Shown in pieces: positions 54,248 through 62,243 of a DNA stretch of 64,000 nucleotides. The stretch lies in the NCBI GenBank assembly GCA_023229135.1, contig JALNZT010000004.1:1-64000 (forward strand). The letters are read 5' to 3'. Source of the DNA: Bacteroidales bacterium (GTDB lineage: Bacteria > Bacteroidota > Bacteroidia > Bacteroidales > F082). How positions within the stretch are numbered: position 1 is the stretch's first letter; the number at the start of each line of letters is the position of its first letter. Position numbers and translations under genes: made by a program. The notes beneath the pieces were generated by a model. The model ran no database searches, was not told where the DNA came from, and was given only the letters and a program-made list of their open reading frames with translations.

Positions 54248-54255
54248 TATATTTG
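54248..54255 (+). promoter_or_regulatory. -7 box immediately before the GNAT-like gene
   Basis: TATATTTG ends 6 bases before the ATG at 54262, so transcription should start at or about the A of the start codon. This predicts a leaderless or nearly leaderless mRNA. Confidence 0.5.
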
Positions 54256-54261
54256 TAACTT

Positions 54262-54792
54262 ATGGATATTAAAAAAATCATAGAACAAGACTTCGTAATT
54301 GACCGGCTAACTAACTCGATACTGAATACAATTTCAGGAGATAGTTTTGCAACAGAAGTGTCCGTATTAACAAAAAGTGATTTAAGAAATATTACAAAGA
54401 AAAAAGGATGGAATTTTAATTGGAGATCAGAATATAAAAATGAAATAACAGAACAATACAAATTAACGATTGTAAACAACCCAGATATTATTCAAGGGCT
54501 TTTAAGTATTACTATTGAACAAGACCATGTTTTTATGGATTTGTTGGAGAGTGCTCCATTTAATATAGGGCAGAACAAACTTTATGAAGGGGTTGCCGGG
54601 AACTTAGTTGCCTACTCATGTAAAGTATCGTTTCAAAAAGGATTTGAGGGATTTGTAGCATTTACTGCCAAAACTCAACTTATTGAACATTATGAAAAGA
54701 CTTTAGGAGCATTTCATTTTAAAAATCAGAGAATGATTATTGACACAATATCAGCAAAAAGACTTGTTGAAAAATATTTTAAAACGCAATAA
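54262..54792 (+). CDS. GNAT-like protein of a two-gene module
   Basis: 176 residues, similar to a group of small GNAT-fold proteins common on mobile DNA in Bacteroidota (DHVFMDLLESAPFNIGQ, YEGVAGNLVAYSCKVSFQKGF, FVAFTAKTQLIEHYEKTLGA). I infer acyl-CoA binding from the pattern, but no biochemical role is established to my knowledge. It is followed one base later by a basic peptide gene. The pair looks like a unit, possibly toxin-antitoxin-like, since the neighbourhood is rich in such modules. AT-rich compared with the flanking core genes. Confidence 0.7.
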   Translation: MDIKKIIEQDFVIDRLTNSILNTISGDSFATEVSVLTKSDLRNITKKKGWNFNWRSEYKNEITEQYKLTIVNNPDIIQGLLSITIEQDHVFMDLLESAPFNIGQNKLYEGVAGNLVAYSCKVSFQKGFEGFVAFTAKTQLIEHYEKTLGAFHFKNQRMIIDTISAKRLVEKYFKTQ

Positions 54793-54793
54793 T

Positions 54794-54967
54794 ATGGCAC
54801 ATATAAAAGAACCTGAAGGAATAGACTTTATTATTAAAAGTCCTCCGTTAACAGACAAGGAAAGAAAAGAGATTAGTGAACTCATTAAAAAAATAAAAGG
54901 CAAAAGAAAAAACAAAAGAAAAAAAACTTCGACAAAGAGAAACACAAATAAAGAACTGGCTGAATAA
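54794..54967 (+). CDS. Small basic peptide partner of the GNAT-like protein
   Basis: 57 residues from the ATG at 54794. A short acidic-hydrophobic head (MAHIKEPEGIDFIIKSPPLT) and a helical segment with a strongly basic Lys/Arg tail (KKIKGKRKNKRKK). The start is one base after the stop of the GNAT-like gene, so the two are translated together. The KEPEG...IIKSPPLT head is one I associate with this GNAT-like neighbour. Function unknown; a nucleic-acid-binding or inhibitory role is possible. Confidence 0.65.
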   Translation: MAHIKEPEGIDFIIKSPPLTDKERKEISELIKKIKGKRKNKRKKTSTKRNTNKELAE

Positions 54968-55065
54968 AAATTTATATGACAATTAAACACAGATTATTTT
55001 AGTTGGACTTGATTTTGTTCCATTATTTGTTAGCTGTGTTACACAATTAGAAATCAGCAGATTCA

Positions 55066-55356
55066 ATGAAAAATATTACATCTTATAATGAGCATCTCGA
55101 CAAAAGATACGGTATGATCGGCTCTGAAAAACGAACTGAATTTGAGATAAAGGCGAAAGCTTTTGCAATTGGTGAAATTCTAAAAGATGCCAGAAAAGAG
55201 GCGAAAATGACTCAGCAAGACCTTGCTAATAAGACTGGTACGCGAAAAAGTTTTATCTCACGCATAGAGAATGGCCACAGTGATATTCAATTATCAACTT
55301 TATACCGACTCGTAGAAATTGGATTTGGAAAAAAAGTTAACCTGACAATAAGTTGA
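55066..55356 (+). CDS. Orphan XRE-family (HigA-like) antitoxin
   Basis: 96 residues. An N-terminal extension (YNEHLDKRYGMIGSEKRTEFEIKA) and a helix-turn-helix MTQQDLANKTGTRKSFISRIENG identify the HigA type. HigB toxin genes normally lie upstream of HigA, but upstream here is the GNAT-like pair, with no toxin in the 98-bp gap. Possibly an orphan regulator. A paralogue with a frameshifted toxin is at 57033-57703. Confidence 0.88.
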   Translation: MKNITSYNEHLDKRYGMIGSEKRTEFEIKAKAFAIGEILKDARKEAKMTQQDLANKTGTRKSFISRIENGHSDIQLSTLYRLVEIGFGKKVNLTIS

Positions 55357-55412
55357 TCTTTTAAAAAGTGTCAAAAAGAAAACGTCTAGTATTTGACCTT
55401 TTCTTGCAAAGA

Positions 55413-56096
55413 TTAAACATCACTAAACAAATCCCGCTGCACCTCCTGCGGCAGGATAAGGCTGGCATCGTTATTTTTCACAGCATTGATTCGACTGGAA
55501 ACCGGCACTTTCTCTAACTCCTCATCAGAAGGTGGTTTCAACAGCATTTTTAGCTTCGAAGTATCTTGTTCAAACAACCAGATTTGTTCTTCATCGGGTT
55601 TCAAAATCAGCGGCATGCGGTGGTGCAAATCCTGCATCAGCTTGTTGGCCGCGGTAGTTAGTATGCTGAAACTATGGCGGATAGTTCCATCGGCTTGCGT
55701 GCTACTACTCCAGATACCTGCCATGGCAAATAGCTTCTCCGATTTCAAAAAAATGCGGTAAGGCTGTTTGGCTGCATCGGTTTTCCACTCATAAAAACCA
55801 TTGGCCGGCACAAGGCAACGCCTCAGCTGAAAGGCTTTTTTGAAAGTGGGTTTATCCGCCACTGTCTCTGCCCTGCTGTTGATAAGCGGCTTGAATTTAC
55901 TGTCGGGATTTGTCCATTCTGGCAAAAATCCCCAGAAAAAATGCTGTAATTCCTTTGGCTGCACATTAGTAATCACTGGCAAAAACTGTCCGGGAGCGCA
56001 GTTGTAGGAAGGTTTGTACTTTTCGTTGAATACTTCTACATTAAAGCGTTCGCTGATTGTTTTCCCTTTTACTGATAGTTGAAACCTGCCACACAT
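55413..56096 (-). CDS. SOS response-associated peptidase (SRAP / HMCES-like)
   Basis: A 227-residue SRAP protein that binds and cross-links to abasic sites in single-stranded DNA through the N-terminal cysteine (C2, MCGRFQLS, exposed after Met removal). Other active-site motifs are YNCAPGQ, NGFYEWK (Glu) and HHRMPLIL (His). It lies 6 bp downstream of the NUDIX gene, so the two may be a small DNA/nucleotide-maintenance operon. Confidence 0.95.
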   Translation of the reverse strand: MCGRFQLSVKGKTISERFNVEVFNEKYKPSYNCAPGQFLPVITNVQPKELQHFFWGFLPEWTNPDSKFKPLINSRAETVADKPTFKKAFQLRRCLVPANGFYEWKTDAAKQPYRIFLKSEKLFAMAGIWSSSTQADGTIRHSFSILTTAANKLMQDLHHRMPLILKPDEEQIWLFEQDTSKLKMLLKPPSDEELEKVPVSSRINAVKNNDASLILPQEVQRDLFSDV

Positions 56097-56102
56097 ATGC
56101 TG

Positions 56103-56534
56103 CTATTTTAGTTTGCTTTCGATGGCCACGCGTATAATTTCGGCATGGTCAAAAGCCAGTTCGGGCAATTGATCTATTGGAAACCAATCGGCTTTGGCAG
56201 CATCGTCAGCGGCCACGGCAGGCAGTTCTTTTGGAACGAAACCTGCAAAAGCTACTGAAATCGTTCTTCCGCGTGGATCGCGACCCGGATTGCCAAAAGT
56301 ATAAATTTGCTCTAATTTGCTCAGAACGATACCGGTTTCTTCTTTCAGCTCACGCAATGCCGATTCCATCAGCGTTTCATCCATTTCTATAAAGCCGCCC
56401 GGCAGCGCCCATGAACCGGCAAAAGGTGGATTTTTGCGTTGAATAAGCAGGATTTTGATAGGTTCTTTAAGCTTGTTAAAAATCAAACAATCAACAGTTA
56501 CCATCGGGCGCGGATAATCGTAGGTATAGGCCAT
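56103..56534 (-). CDS. NUDIX hydrolase
   Basis: A 143-residue NUDIX protein. The box spans residues 46-69 (GGFIEMDETLM followed by RELKEETGI) with the canonical catalytic glutamates. The family hydrolyses nucleoside diphosphate-linked substrates such as ADP-ribose or oxidised dNTPs; the substrate is not clear. It precedes the SRAP gene by 6 bp. Confidence 0.93.
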   Translation of the reverse strand: MAYTYDYPRPMVTVDCLIFNKLKEPIKILLIQRKNPPFAGSWALPGGFIEMDETLMESALRELKEETGIVLSKLEQIYTFGNPGRDPRGRTISVAFAGFVPKELPAVAADDAAKADWFPIDQLPELAFDHAEIIRVAIESKLK

Positions 56535-56552
56535 ATCAGTTATTTTTGCATG

Positions 56553-56647
56553 GGGTTTATGAGTTCAAGAGTTTACGGGTTCATGGGTTTACGAGTTCAA
56601 GAGTTTATGGGTTTACGGGTTCATGGGTTTACGAGTTCAAGAGTTTA
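56553..56647. repeat. Minisatellite of 16-bp units
   Basis: Alternating units GAGTTCAAGAGTTTAC and GGGTTCATGGGTTTAC, with one 8-bp partial unit, five full or partial units in total. It lies upstream of the NUDIX gene and may vary in copy number. An ORF across it (GLRVQEFMGLRV) is a product of the repeat. Confidence 0.9.
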
Positions 56648-56650
56648 GTT

Positions 56651-56748
56651 GTTTTGATCATTTTGCTCAAAATTTCCTTATGAAGTTCATACTCCTATTC
56701 GTCACGTTCAGTTGTTCCAACTTTACCGATATATTTATCTTTCATTTC
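56651..56748 (-). pseudogene. Eroded fragment of a HigA antitoxin gene
   Basis: 98 bp, ungapped, with 9 mismatches to 57226-57323, that is, to the part of the HigA-like gene just before its HTH. No start or HTH is left. Confidence 0.85.
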
Positions 56749-57032
56749 CGTTCCCGTTCCGCGAAGCCCCGCATTTGGGCGGGACTTCGTGGAATTATCA
56801 TGCAGTCTCGTCCCAAAAACGAGACTGCCACCCACATCGCCAGCAAGAGCAGGCTACAATCATATTTCCCATTATCGCAATCGTTAGAACAGTCAAGTAT
56901 AAGCGCAATGTAGAAATAGGAGTACTTCAATTTCAATTTTACCGATATGTTTCCTAATGTTTAATTATCACAAATTTAGTACCTTAGACAACATTACGCT
57001 TATACATATTGTGCGTTCGGATTTCTTCTCCG
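56749..57032. other. Hairpin-rich non-coding stretch
   Basis: Contains two inverted repeats: GAAGCCCCGC/GCGGGACTTC at about 56763-56788 and CAGTCTCGT/ACGAGACTG at about 56802-56826. There is no supportable gene. It separates the HigA remnant from the HigBA module. Confidence 0.5.
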
Positions 57033-57359
57033 TCAGGCCAGTTTAACAAAGACATCTTCTATTTTAACATTGAAATTGATTTCCGCTTTCAAGGCCTTGA
57101 ACACTTTTATGACGGTGTCAATTGTAGCACTGTTAGCACTCCTTTCAAGTTTTGAAATTTGAGCCTTCTGAACTCCTACAAGTTTTCCAAGTTCTTCTTG
57201 AGTTAAATTTCGCTCTACTCTTGCTGTTTTAATCATTTTGCCCAAAACGTCCATACGAAGTTCATACTCATATTCGTCACGTTCAGTTGTTCCAACTTCA
57301 CCGATGTATTTATCTTTCATTTCGGCAAGCGAATAACTTTTAATTTCTTTAGTTGCCAT
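57033..57359 (-). CDS. higA: XRE-family HigA-like antitoxin
   Basis: 108 residues. An N-terminal segment (YIGEVGTTERDEYEYEL) resembling the HigA at 55066-55356, then a Cro/CI-type HTH LTQEELGKLVGVQKAQISKLE. It follows the HigB-type gene, matching the toxin-first order of higBA, and should repress its own promoter at the palindrome upstream of higB. Confidence 0.92.
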   Translation of the reverse strand: MATKEIKSYSLAEMKDKYIGEVGTTERDEYEYELRMDVLGKMIKTARVERNLTQEELGKLVGVQKAQISKLERSANSATIDTVIKVFKALKAEINFNVKIEDVFVKLA

Positions 57360-57371
57360 ATAATTAACTTT

Positions 57372-57703
57372 TTATTTGTTGTCGAAATATTCTTTTCTAA
57401 TTCTTATTGCTCGGTCAATTTCATTCTTCGGAACTTTGTCAACCTTTTTATAAATCCGTGAGTTGCAAATACCAAAGTTAATTTATTATCAGTCTTGTCC
57501 CAAAAAGCCAAAAGTCTGATTTGAATTCCTGCATATTTTGTCCGAAACTCCCAAATATCATTCTGAAGCTTTTTCAAAAGTTTTTGGTCATTCGTCTGTT
57601 CAGCAAGGTCAATATTGTAGAAAATTTTTTTGACGGTTTTTGAATCAAGTCTCGCAATGAACTTATTAGCTTCTTCCAAAAATCGTGTTTCAAAATATTT
57701 CAT
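57372..57703 (-). pseudogene. higB: HigB-type toxin with a one-base frameshift
   Basis: The open frame (99 aa, to 57404) starts like HigB/RelE-type toxins (MKYFETRFLEEANKFIARLD ... TKYAGIQIRLLAFWDK ... LVFATHGFIKR) but ends in an atypical tail. One extra A in the run at 57445-57449 restores FIKKVDKVPKNEIDRAIRI, then RKEYFDNK, ending at 57372, giving 110 aa, normal for the family. Either a slippage mutation or a homopolymer read error. Confidence 0.8.
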
Positions 57704-57727
57704 TTGATGTTGTCTTGTTGAACTTTA

Positions 57728-57760
57728 CAAAGATAAATAATGTTTCCATATTTAGAAACA
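57728..57760 (-). promoter_or_regulatory. higBA promoter and operator
   Basis: Minus-strand -7 box TATCTTTG (57735-57728) follows an inverted repeat TGTTTC ... GAAACA (57741-57760, 8-base spacer), which overlaps the expected -33 region. This is a typical place for HigA autorepression. Confidence 0.55.
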
Positions 57761-57866
57761 ATTATTCAAATTATTTCTGTGGATTCGATTTTCTTAGCTG
57801 ACGCACAACAAACGCGTAAAAAAATATAATTTAAAAAATAACAACCTAACAATTTCTCAACAATGC

Positions 57867-58547
57867 TTACTTTTCTGCCTTACCCTCCAGCACAATCACA
57901 ATCTCCCCTTTCACGCCTTTTTCTTCATAATATTTAATCAATTCATCCAGCGTTCCGCGGACGGTTTCTTCATAAATTTTTGTCAGTTCGCGGGCCACGG
58001 CAGCTCTGCGATCGGCGCCGGCTTCTTCAGCAAATTGCTGTAAGGTTTTCAATAAGCGGTGCGGCGACTCATACAAAATACTGGTATAACTTTGTTCCGA
58101 AATGGCTTTTATGCGTGTTTGCCGACCTTTTTTGTGCGGCAAAAAACCTTCAAAAACAAAGCGATCGGCGGGCAAACCCGAATTGACCAAAGCCGGCACA
58201 AAAGCTGTTGCTCCAGGCAAACATTCCACTTCGATATTGTGTTGAATGCAAGCTCTCACAAGTAAAAATCCGGGATCAGAAATAGCCGGTGTTCCGGCAT
58301 CGGTAACCAAAGCCATAACTTCGCCAGCGTGCAAGCGGTCAATCAAACGCTCAAGCTGCTGATGTTCATTGTGTTGATGAAATGCCGACATGGGTTTGCT
58401 GATGCTGTAATGCTTCAGCAAAATGCCCGTTTTGCGCGTGTCTTCGGCCAGAATCAGCGCCACCTCTTCTTTTAAAATACGAATGGCCCGTAGCGTGATA
58501 TCTTCCAGGTTGCCGATTGGTGTAGGAACAAGATAAAGTTTTGACAT
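57867..58547 (-). CDS. rsmI: 16S rRNA (cytidine-1402-2'-O)-methyltransferase
   Basis: A 226-residue SAM-dependent methyltransferase for C1402 of 16S rRNA. Motifs PTPIGNLEDITLRA, AEDTRKTGILLKHY and TDAGTPAISDPGFLL are diagnostic of RsmI. It is the last gene of a four-gene minus-strand cluster beginning at 60840. Confidence 0.96.
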   Translation of the reverse strand: MSKLYLVPTPIGNLEDITLRAIRILKEEVALILAEDTRKTGILLKHYSISKPMSAFHQHNEHQQLERLIDRLHAGEVMALVTDAGTPAISDPGFLLVRACIQHNIEVECLPGATAFVPALVNSGLPADRFVFEGFLPHKKGRQTRIKAISEQSYTSILYESPHRLLKTLQQFAEEAGADRRAAVARELTKIYEETVRGTLDELIKYYEEKGVKGEIVIVLEGKAEK

Positions 58548-58555
58548 AAAGTGAG

Positions 58556-58690
58556 TTAAAAGTTTTCTTTACTTTTATTTTTTAGCCATTGCTCAAATTT
58601 TTCTGCACCTCCGTTGATGGAAGTATAGAACGATAAAATCGTAAATCCAACTACGACAATCACTGTGAAAATGATTAAAAATGTTTCCAT
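58556..58690 (-). CDS. Small single-pass membrane protein
   Basis: 44 residues: an N-terminal hydrophobic helix (METFLIIFTVIVVVGFTILS, about 3-22) followed by a basic soluble tail (EKFEQWLKNKSKENF). It sits 1 base after the M28 peptidase stop and 8 bases before rsmI, so it is in the operon. Too short to assign. Confidence 0.6.
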   Translation of the reverse strand: METFLIIFTVIVVVGFTILSFYTSINGGAEKFEQWLKNKSKENF

Positions 58691-58691
58691 A

Positions 58692-59966
58692 TTAACGATC
58701 AAATTTTGAGGTTTCGCTCGCTTTCACAAAGTCGGTAACAATGCCAAACAGCGATTCATATTTGGTAAACGGAAGCTTATCATGAGTATCTGTAATCGTG
58801 TGATATTCCTGGTTTTCCTGGCCTCGCGTAAAAAAGAAAAAGGCAGGAACTCCTTTTTGGAAAAAGGGGCAATGGTCGCTATTACACGATTCTCCGCCTA
58901 AGCGGATATCGGTAAAATACTGTTTTTCCGCATTCAAGTCTTCAATAATCTCCGCTATTTCAGGAAAGACCTTTCCATTGACTACCGACAAACCTTCGCT
59001 GCCTGTGCCAACCATATCAAAGTTCAGCACAAAGCGGGCTTTATCAAGCGGGAATAAAGGGTTTTCTGCAAAATAATGTGACCCCAATAAACCGGCTTCT
59101 TCTCCCGAAACCAAAATAAACACCATGCTGTAATGTGCTTTTTCAGGATTTTTGGCATAATAGCGGCCCAAATCCAAAACGGTGGCCGTGCCGCTGGCAT
59201 TGTCGCTGGCACCCGGATAAATGGCGTTTTTGCCCATCTGGCCGAGATGATCATAATGTGCTACAAAAACAAAAAAGCTATCAGGAACGACGGTTCCACG
59301 CACATAACCTACCACATTTCGCGCCTGATGTTTGGGTTTAAAAACAGCTTCCAAATCAATATCGCAGCTTTTTGCATTGGTTGGAATGCTGGATTTTTTC
59401 ACTTTCAGTATCACTTTATCACTCGGATTGGCAGAGCCAGAAACATGCCACCACATTGCCTTTTCAACGGTTTGCATCAAAGCCGGAACGCCTTTAATGC
59501 CATTTTTGTAAGCATTTTTCAAAGCTTCAGGAACTACCAACATTTTGCCCGCGAGTTGTGTGGTATCTACCAAAGTATAAACCGAACTAAGCTGCGTGAG
59601 CGTATCGGGAAGCCAAACCAGCTCAAAGCTTTTTTGGGTGGTTTTGGTCGCCGGATGCACCACAAACGCGCTGCCGGCTTGCAATTGTTTGCCATCGACC
59701 GCGCAAGTCATTTTGCCCGGAAAAGTATTCACCGGAAAATCATAGTGTTGAAAATAATCTTTTCCAAATGACTGAAGACCAGCTTTTTTCATTTGTTTGG
59801 ATAAGTATTCAGCCGCACGAAAATCACCTTTGTTCACATAACCGCGCCCGTGCATATCGGCAGCAGTAAGACTTTTTACAACCGCTTTCACATAGTTCTT
59901 ATCCTGACTGTAAAGCGGTGAAAAAATCCACAGACCAGCCAGCAGCACAAATATTTTATAACGCAT
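58692..59966 (-). CDS. Secreted M28-family zinc aminopeptidase
   Basis: A 424-residue exported peptidase with a signal peptide ending LYSQ. The co-catalytic zinc ligands are visible: HYDHLGQ (His), YPGASDNASGTATVLD (Asp), SGEEAGLLGS (Glu pair), NFDMVG (Asp) and SDHCPF (His). It acts in the periplasm or outside the cell to trim peptides. It overlaps the preceding gene by 11 bases. Confidence 0.93.
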   Translation of the reverse strand: MRYKIFVLLAGLWIFSPLYSQDKNYVKAVVKSLTAADMHGRGYVNKGDFRAAEYLSKQMKKAGLQSFGKDYFQHYDFPVNTFPGKMTCAVDGKQLQAGSAFVVHPATKTTQKSFELVWLPDTLTQLSSVYTLVDTTQLAGKMLVVPEALKNAYKNGIKGVPALMQTVEKAMWWHVSGSANPSDKVILKVKKSSIPTNAKSCDIDLEAVFKPKHQARNVVGYVRGTVVPDSFFVFVAHYDHLGQMGKNAIYPGASDNASGTATVLDLGRYYAKNPEKAHYSMVFILVSGEEAGLLGSHYFAENPLFPLDKARFVLNFDMVGTGSEGLSVVNGKVFPEIAEIIEDLNAEKQYFTDIRLGGESCNSDHCPFFQKGVPAFFFFTRGQENQEYHTITDTHDKLPFTKYESLFGIVTDFVKASETSKFDR

Positions 59967-60840
59967 GATCTTCAGGATTTACATCAAATTTACGTTCAAT
60001 TAAACCGACCAATTTGCGCCAGGCCGCCGAATTGCCGTCCCACTGATTTACGACCTTGAGTTCGATCAGGTAGGTGCTTGCGCCGTTAAAACTCTTGAAT
60101 TCATTTAGCTCATCGAGCATTTTATTGTAGTTTTCTAAGTTTCCCGAAAACAACTCATTGATAAACAAAAACTTATCGTTGATACCAATGGCTGTTCTGA
60201 TTTCTTCAATCGGTTGACGGCTAATTCTATCTCCTACACTTTTATCCGATTGCTGCTGCAAATGATCTGCGATACTTGGTGGCGCTTCTTCAGCAAATAA
60301 ATCGAGTGGTGTAGTCGTATTTTTGGCTTTTACGGGTTTTTCCACATCCTTTTTGGGTTCAGTTTCTGCAGGAGTTTCGCTTAGCTTTTTTTCCTGTGAC
60401 GGTGTTGGTGGCTGCTCTGCCTTTGGCTCGGGCTCAAAAATAGGTCCCGGAAGTTGCTCTGGTATTGGCTCAACCGCTTGTTCATTATTGACTTGCTCTT
60501 GGTCAAGCTCTATAGGCTTAGATTCAGAAGTTTTTTCCACTTCATTTTCAGTTTCAATTTCTGCATGTTGAGGTTCGGGAACACTGATTTTTTCAACATC
60601 TGCATCGGCTGGTTTTATTCGGTTGGCTTGCCTTTCTTCCTGTAATTCAGCTCTTTCGTGCCCCACTGGGATATCGCAAAGTGTTTCGTAAAGTAAGTGG
60701 GTGCGTTTGAGCATCACATCCAGGTCGAGCCTGCGCAAAGGCTGGTCTTGTTGTTCCAAACGCGCCGTTTGGTGCAACAGCTGTTCCAGCAGCAGTTTGA
60801 TCGTTTTGAGTTGATTTTGTTGTGGATTGTACAAGTTCAT
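59956..60840 (-). CDS. Conserved hypothetical protein with disordered acidic middle
   Basis: 294 residues. A coiled-coil-like head (QLKTIKLLLEQLLHQTARLEQQ), then a long Glu/Pro/Lys-rich disordered region (about 75-175), then a conserved tail (PLDLFAEEAPPSIADHL ... RTAIGINDKFLFINELFSGN ... WRKLVGLIERKF). The tail pattern is one I have met at the end of Bacteroidota proteins of unknown role. Cytoplasmic; first gene of the rsmI cluster. Confidence 0.7.
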   Translation of the reverse strand: MNLYNPQQNQLKTIKLLLEQLLHQTARLEQQDQPLRRLDLDVMLKRTHLLYETLCDIPVGHERAELQEERQANRIKPADADVEKISVPEPQHAEIETENEVEKTSESKPIELDQEQVNNEQAVEPIPEQLPGPIFEPEPKAEQPPTPSQEKKLSETPAETEPKKDVEKPVKAKNTTTPLDLFAEEAPPSIADHLQQQSDKSVGDRISRQPIEEIRTAIGINDKFLFINELFSGNLENYNKMLDELNEFKSFNGASTYLIELKVVNQWDGNSAAWRKLVGLIERKFDVNPEDHAL

Positions 60841-60865
60841 TGCTTAATGCGTATTAATTTATTGG

Positions 60866-60873
60866 TATTTTTG
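60866..60873 (+). promoter_or_regulatory. -7 box upstream of tdk
   Basis: TATTTTTG, 46 bases before the tdk ATG, in the 79-bp gap between divergent genes. Confidence 0.5.
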
Positions 60874-60919
60874 CAGCTTTGAAGGCATAAAATTACAAAG
60901 AACCCCAACAGTAACCGGC

Positions 60920-61504
60920 ATGTTTCTTGAAAAAGATACCAACAGTAAATCACGCACAGGATGGATAGAAGTCATTTGTGGCTCTATGTTTTCTGGCAAG
61001 ACTGAAGAATTGATCAGACGCCTGAACCGTGCACGCATTGCCAAACAACGTGTTGAGATTTTTAAACCTCATATCGACAAACGCTACAGCGAGGAAGATG
61101 TTGTTTCGCACGACAGCAAAGCCATCCGTTCCATCCCGGTAGAAAGTGCCGGTCAAATCTTATTTTATGCAGCTGATATGGAAGTGATTGGCATTGATGA
61201 AGCGCAGTTTTTTGACAACGCGCTGGCCTCAGTTTGCACCGAACTCGCCAACAATGGAATACGTGTTATAGTTGCCGGATTAGACATGGATTTTCAAGGA
61301 AAGCCCTTTGGCCCCATTCCCGAGCTGATGGCCCGTGCCGAATATGTAACAAAAGTACATGCCATCTGCATGCGCTGTGGCAACCTGGCGCATTATTCAC
61401 ACCGCATTATTGCTGGCGAAAAACTTGTAATGCTTGGCGAAACAGATAGTTACGAGCCGCTTTGCCGCAAATGCTTTGCCGAAGCACAGAAATCTAAAGC
61501 CTAA
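60920..61504 (+). CDS. tdk: Thymidine kinase
   Basis: A 194-residue type II thymidine kinase that salvages thymidine to dTMP using ATP. P-loop GSMFSGKTEEL; DEAQFFD base motif; zinc-binding Cys pairs CMRC and CRKC that close the lasso domain. Length and motif order are normal. Confidence 0.97.
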   Translation: MFLEKDTNSKSRTGWIEVICGSMFSGKTEELIRRLNRARIAKQRVEIFKPHIDKRYSEEDVVSHDSKAIRSIPVESAGQILFYAADMEVIGIDEAQFFDNALASVCTELANNGIRVIVAGLDMDFQGKPFGPIPELMARAEYVTKVHAICMRCGNLAHYSHRIIAGEKLVMLGETDSYEPLCRKCFAEAQKSKA

Positions 61505-61549
61505 AAGTCAAACAAAAAATCATTCCATACGGCTATCAGTTGCTTTTTG

Positions 61550-61557
61550 TATTTTTG
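61550..61557 (+). promoter_or_regulatory. -7 box upstream of the cyclophilin gene
   Basis: TATTTTTG, 45 bases before the ATG at 61603. It supports that start and rules out the longer reading that would begin at 61540, upstream of the box. Confidence 0.5.
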
Positions 61558-61602
61558 CGTCTTGAAAAATCTTTTGTAAAATTTACAGCAAACAATAACA
61601 CC

Positions 61603-62229
61603 ATGAAAAAACTTTTTCTCCTCCTGATTTTCTTTACCGCGATGGGATTATCGGCTCAACAAAACACAGAGACACTCGTGCTTATCAAAACCTCCAAAGG
61701 CGATATTACCGCTAAATTGTACAACGACACCCCACAACACCGCGATAATTTTATCAAACTGATCAAGCAGGGCTGGTACAATGGCTCTCCTTTCCACCGG
61801 GTTATCAGTAACTTTATGATTCAAGGTGGGGGCAATGCCAATGGAAAACAAGATCCCGGCTACACCATTGAAGCCGAAATTTTACCCCATTATATCCATA
61901 AAAAAGGTGCTTTGGCAGCGGCCAGAATGGGTGATAACGTAAATCCCGAACGCCGCTCCAGCGGATCGCAGTTTTATATTGTGCAAGGCCAAAAGTACGA
62001 TGCTAACACACTGACAATGATGAGCCAACGCAACCAAGTAAACTATACCGACGAACAAAAACAGCTGTATTCAACCCTCGGCGGAACGCCACATTTGGAT
62101 GGCGCTTACACCGTGTTTGGCGAAGTAGTTTCGGGCTTCGAAGTGATTGATGCCATTGCCGGCGTGCAAACCGGACGTGGCGATGTGCCAGTAGAAGAGG
62201 TAAGCATGACAATAGAAATTCTGGAATAA
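61603..62229 (+). CDS. Peptidyl-prolyl cis-trans isomerase, cyclophilin type, exported
   Basis: 208 residues from the ATG at 61603 (MKKLFLLLIFF), with a signal peptide ending LSAQ. Cyclophilin motifs are NFIKLIKQGWYNGSPFHRVI, NFMIQGG, SGSQFYIV and the final VFGEVVSGFEVIDAIA. It catalyses proline isomerisation in the periplasm. It lies 14 bp before pheS and is likely co-transcribed. Confidence 0.94.
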   Translation: MKKLFLLLIFFTAMGLSAQQNTETLVLIKTSKGDITAKLYNDTPQHRDNFIKLIKQGWYNGSPFHRVISNFMIQGGGNANGKQDPGYTIEAEILPHYIHKKGALAAARMGDNVNPERRSSGSQFYIVQGQKYDANTLTMMSQRNQVNYTDEQKQLYSTLGGTPHLDGAYTVFGEVVSGFEVIDAIAGVQTGRGDVPVEEVSMTIEILE

Positions 62230-62243
62230 AGCCAAAGAAACAG

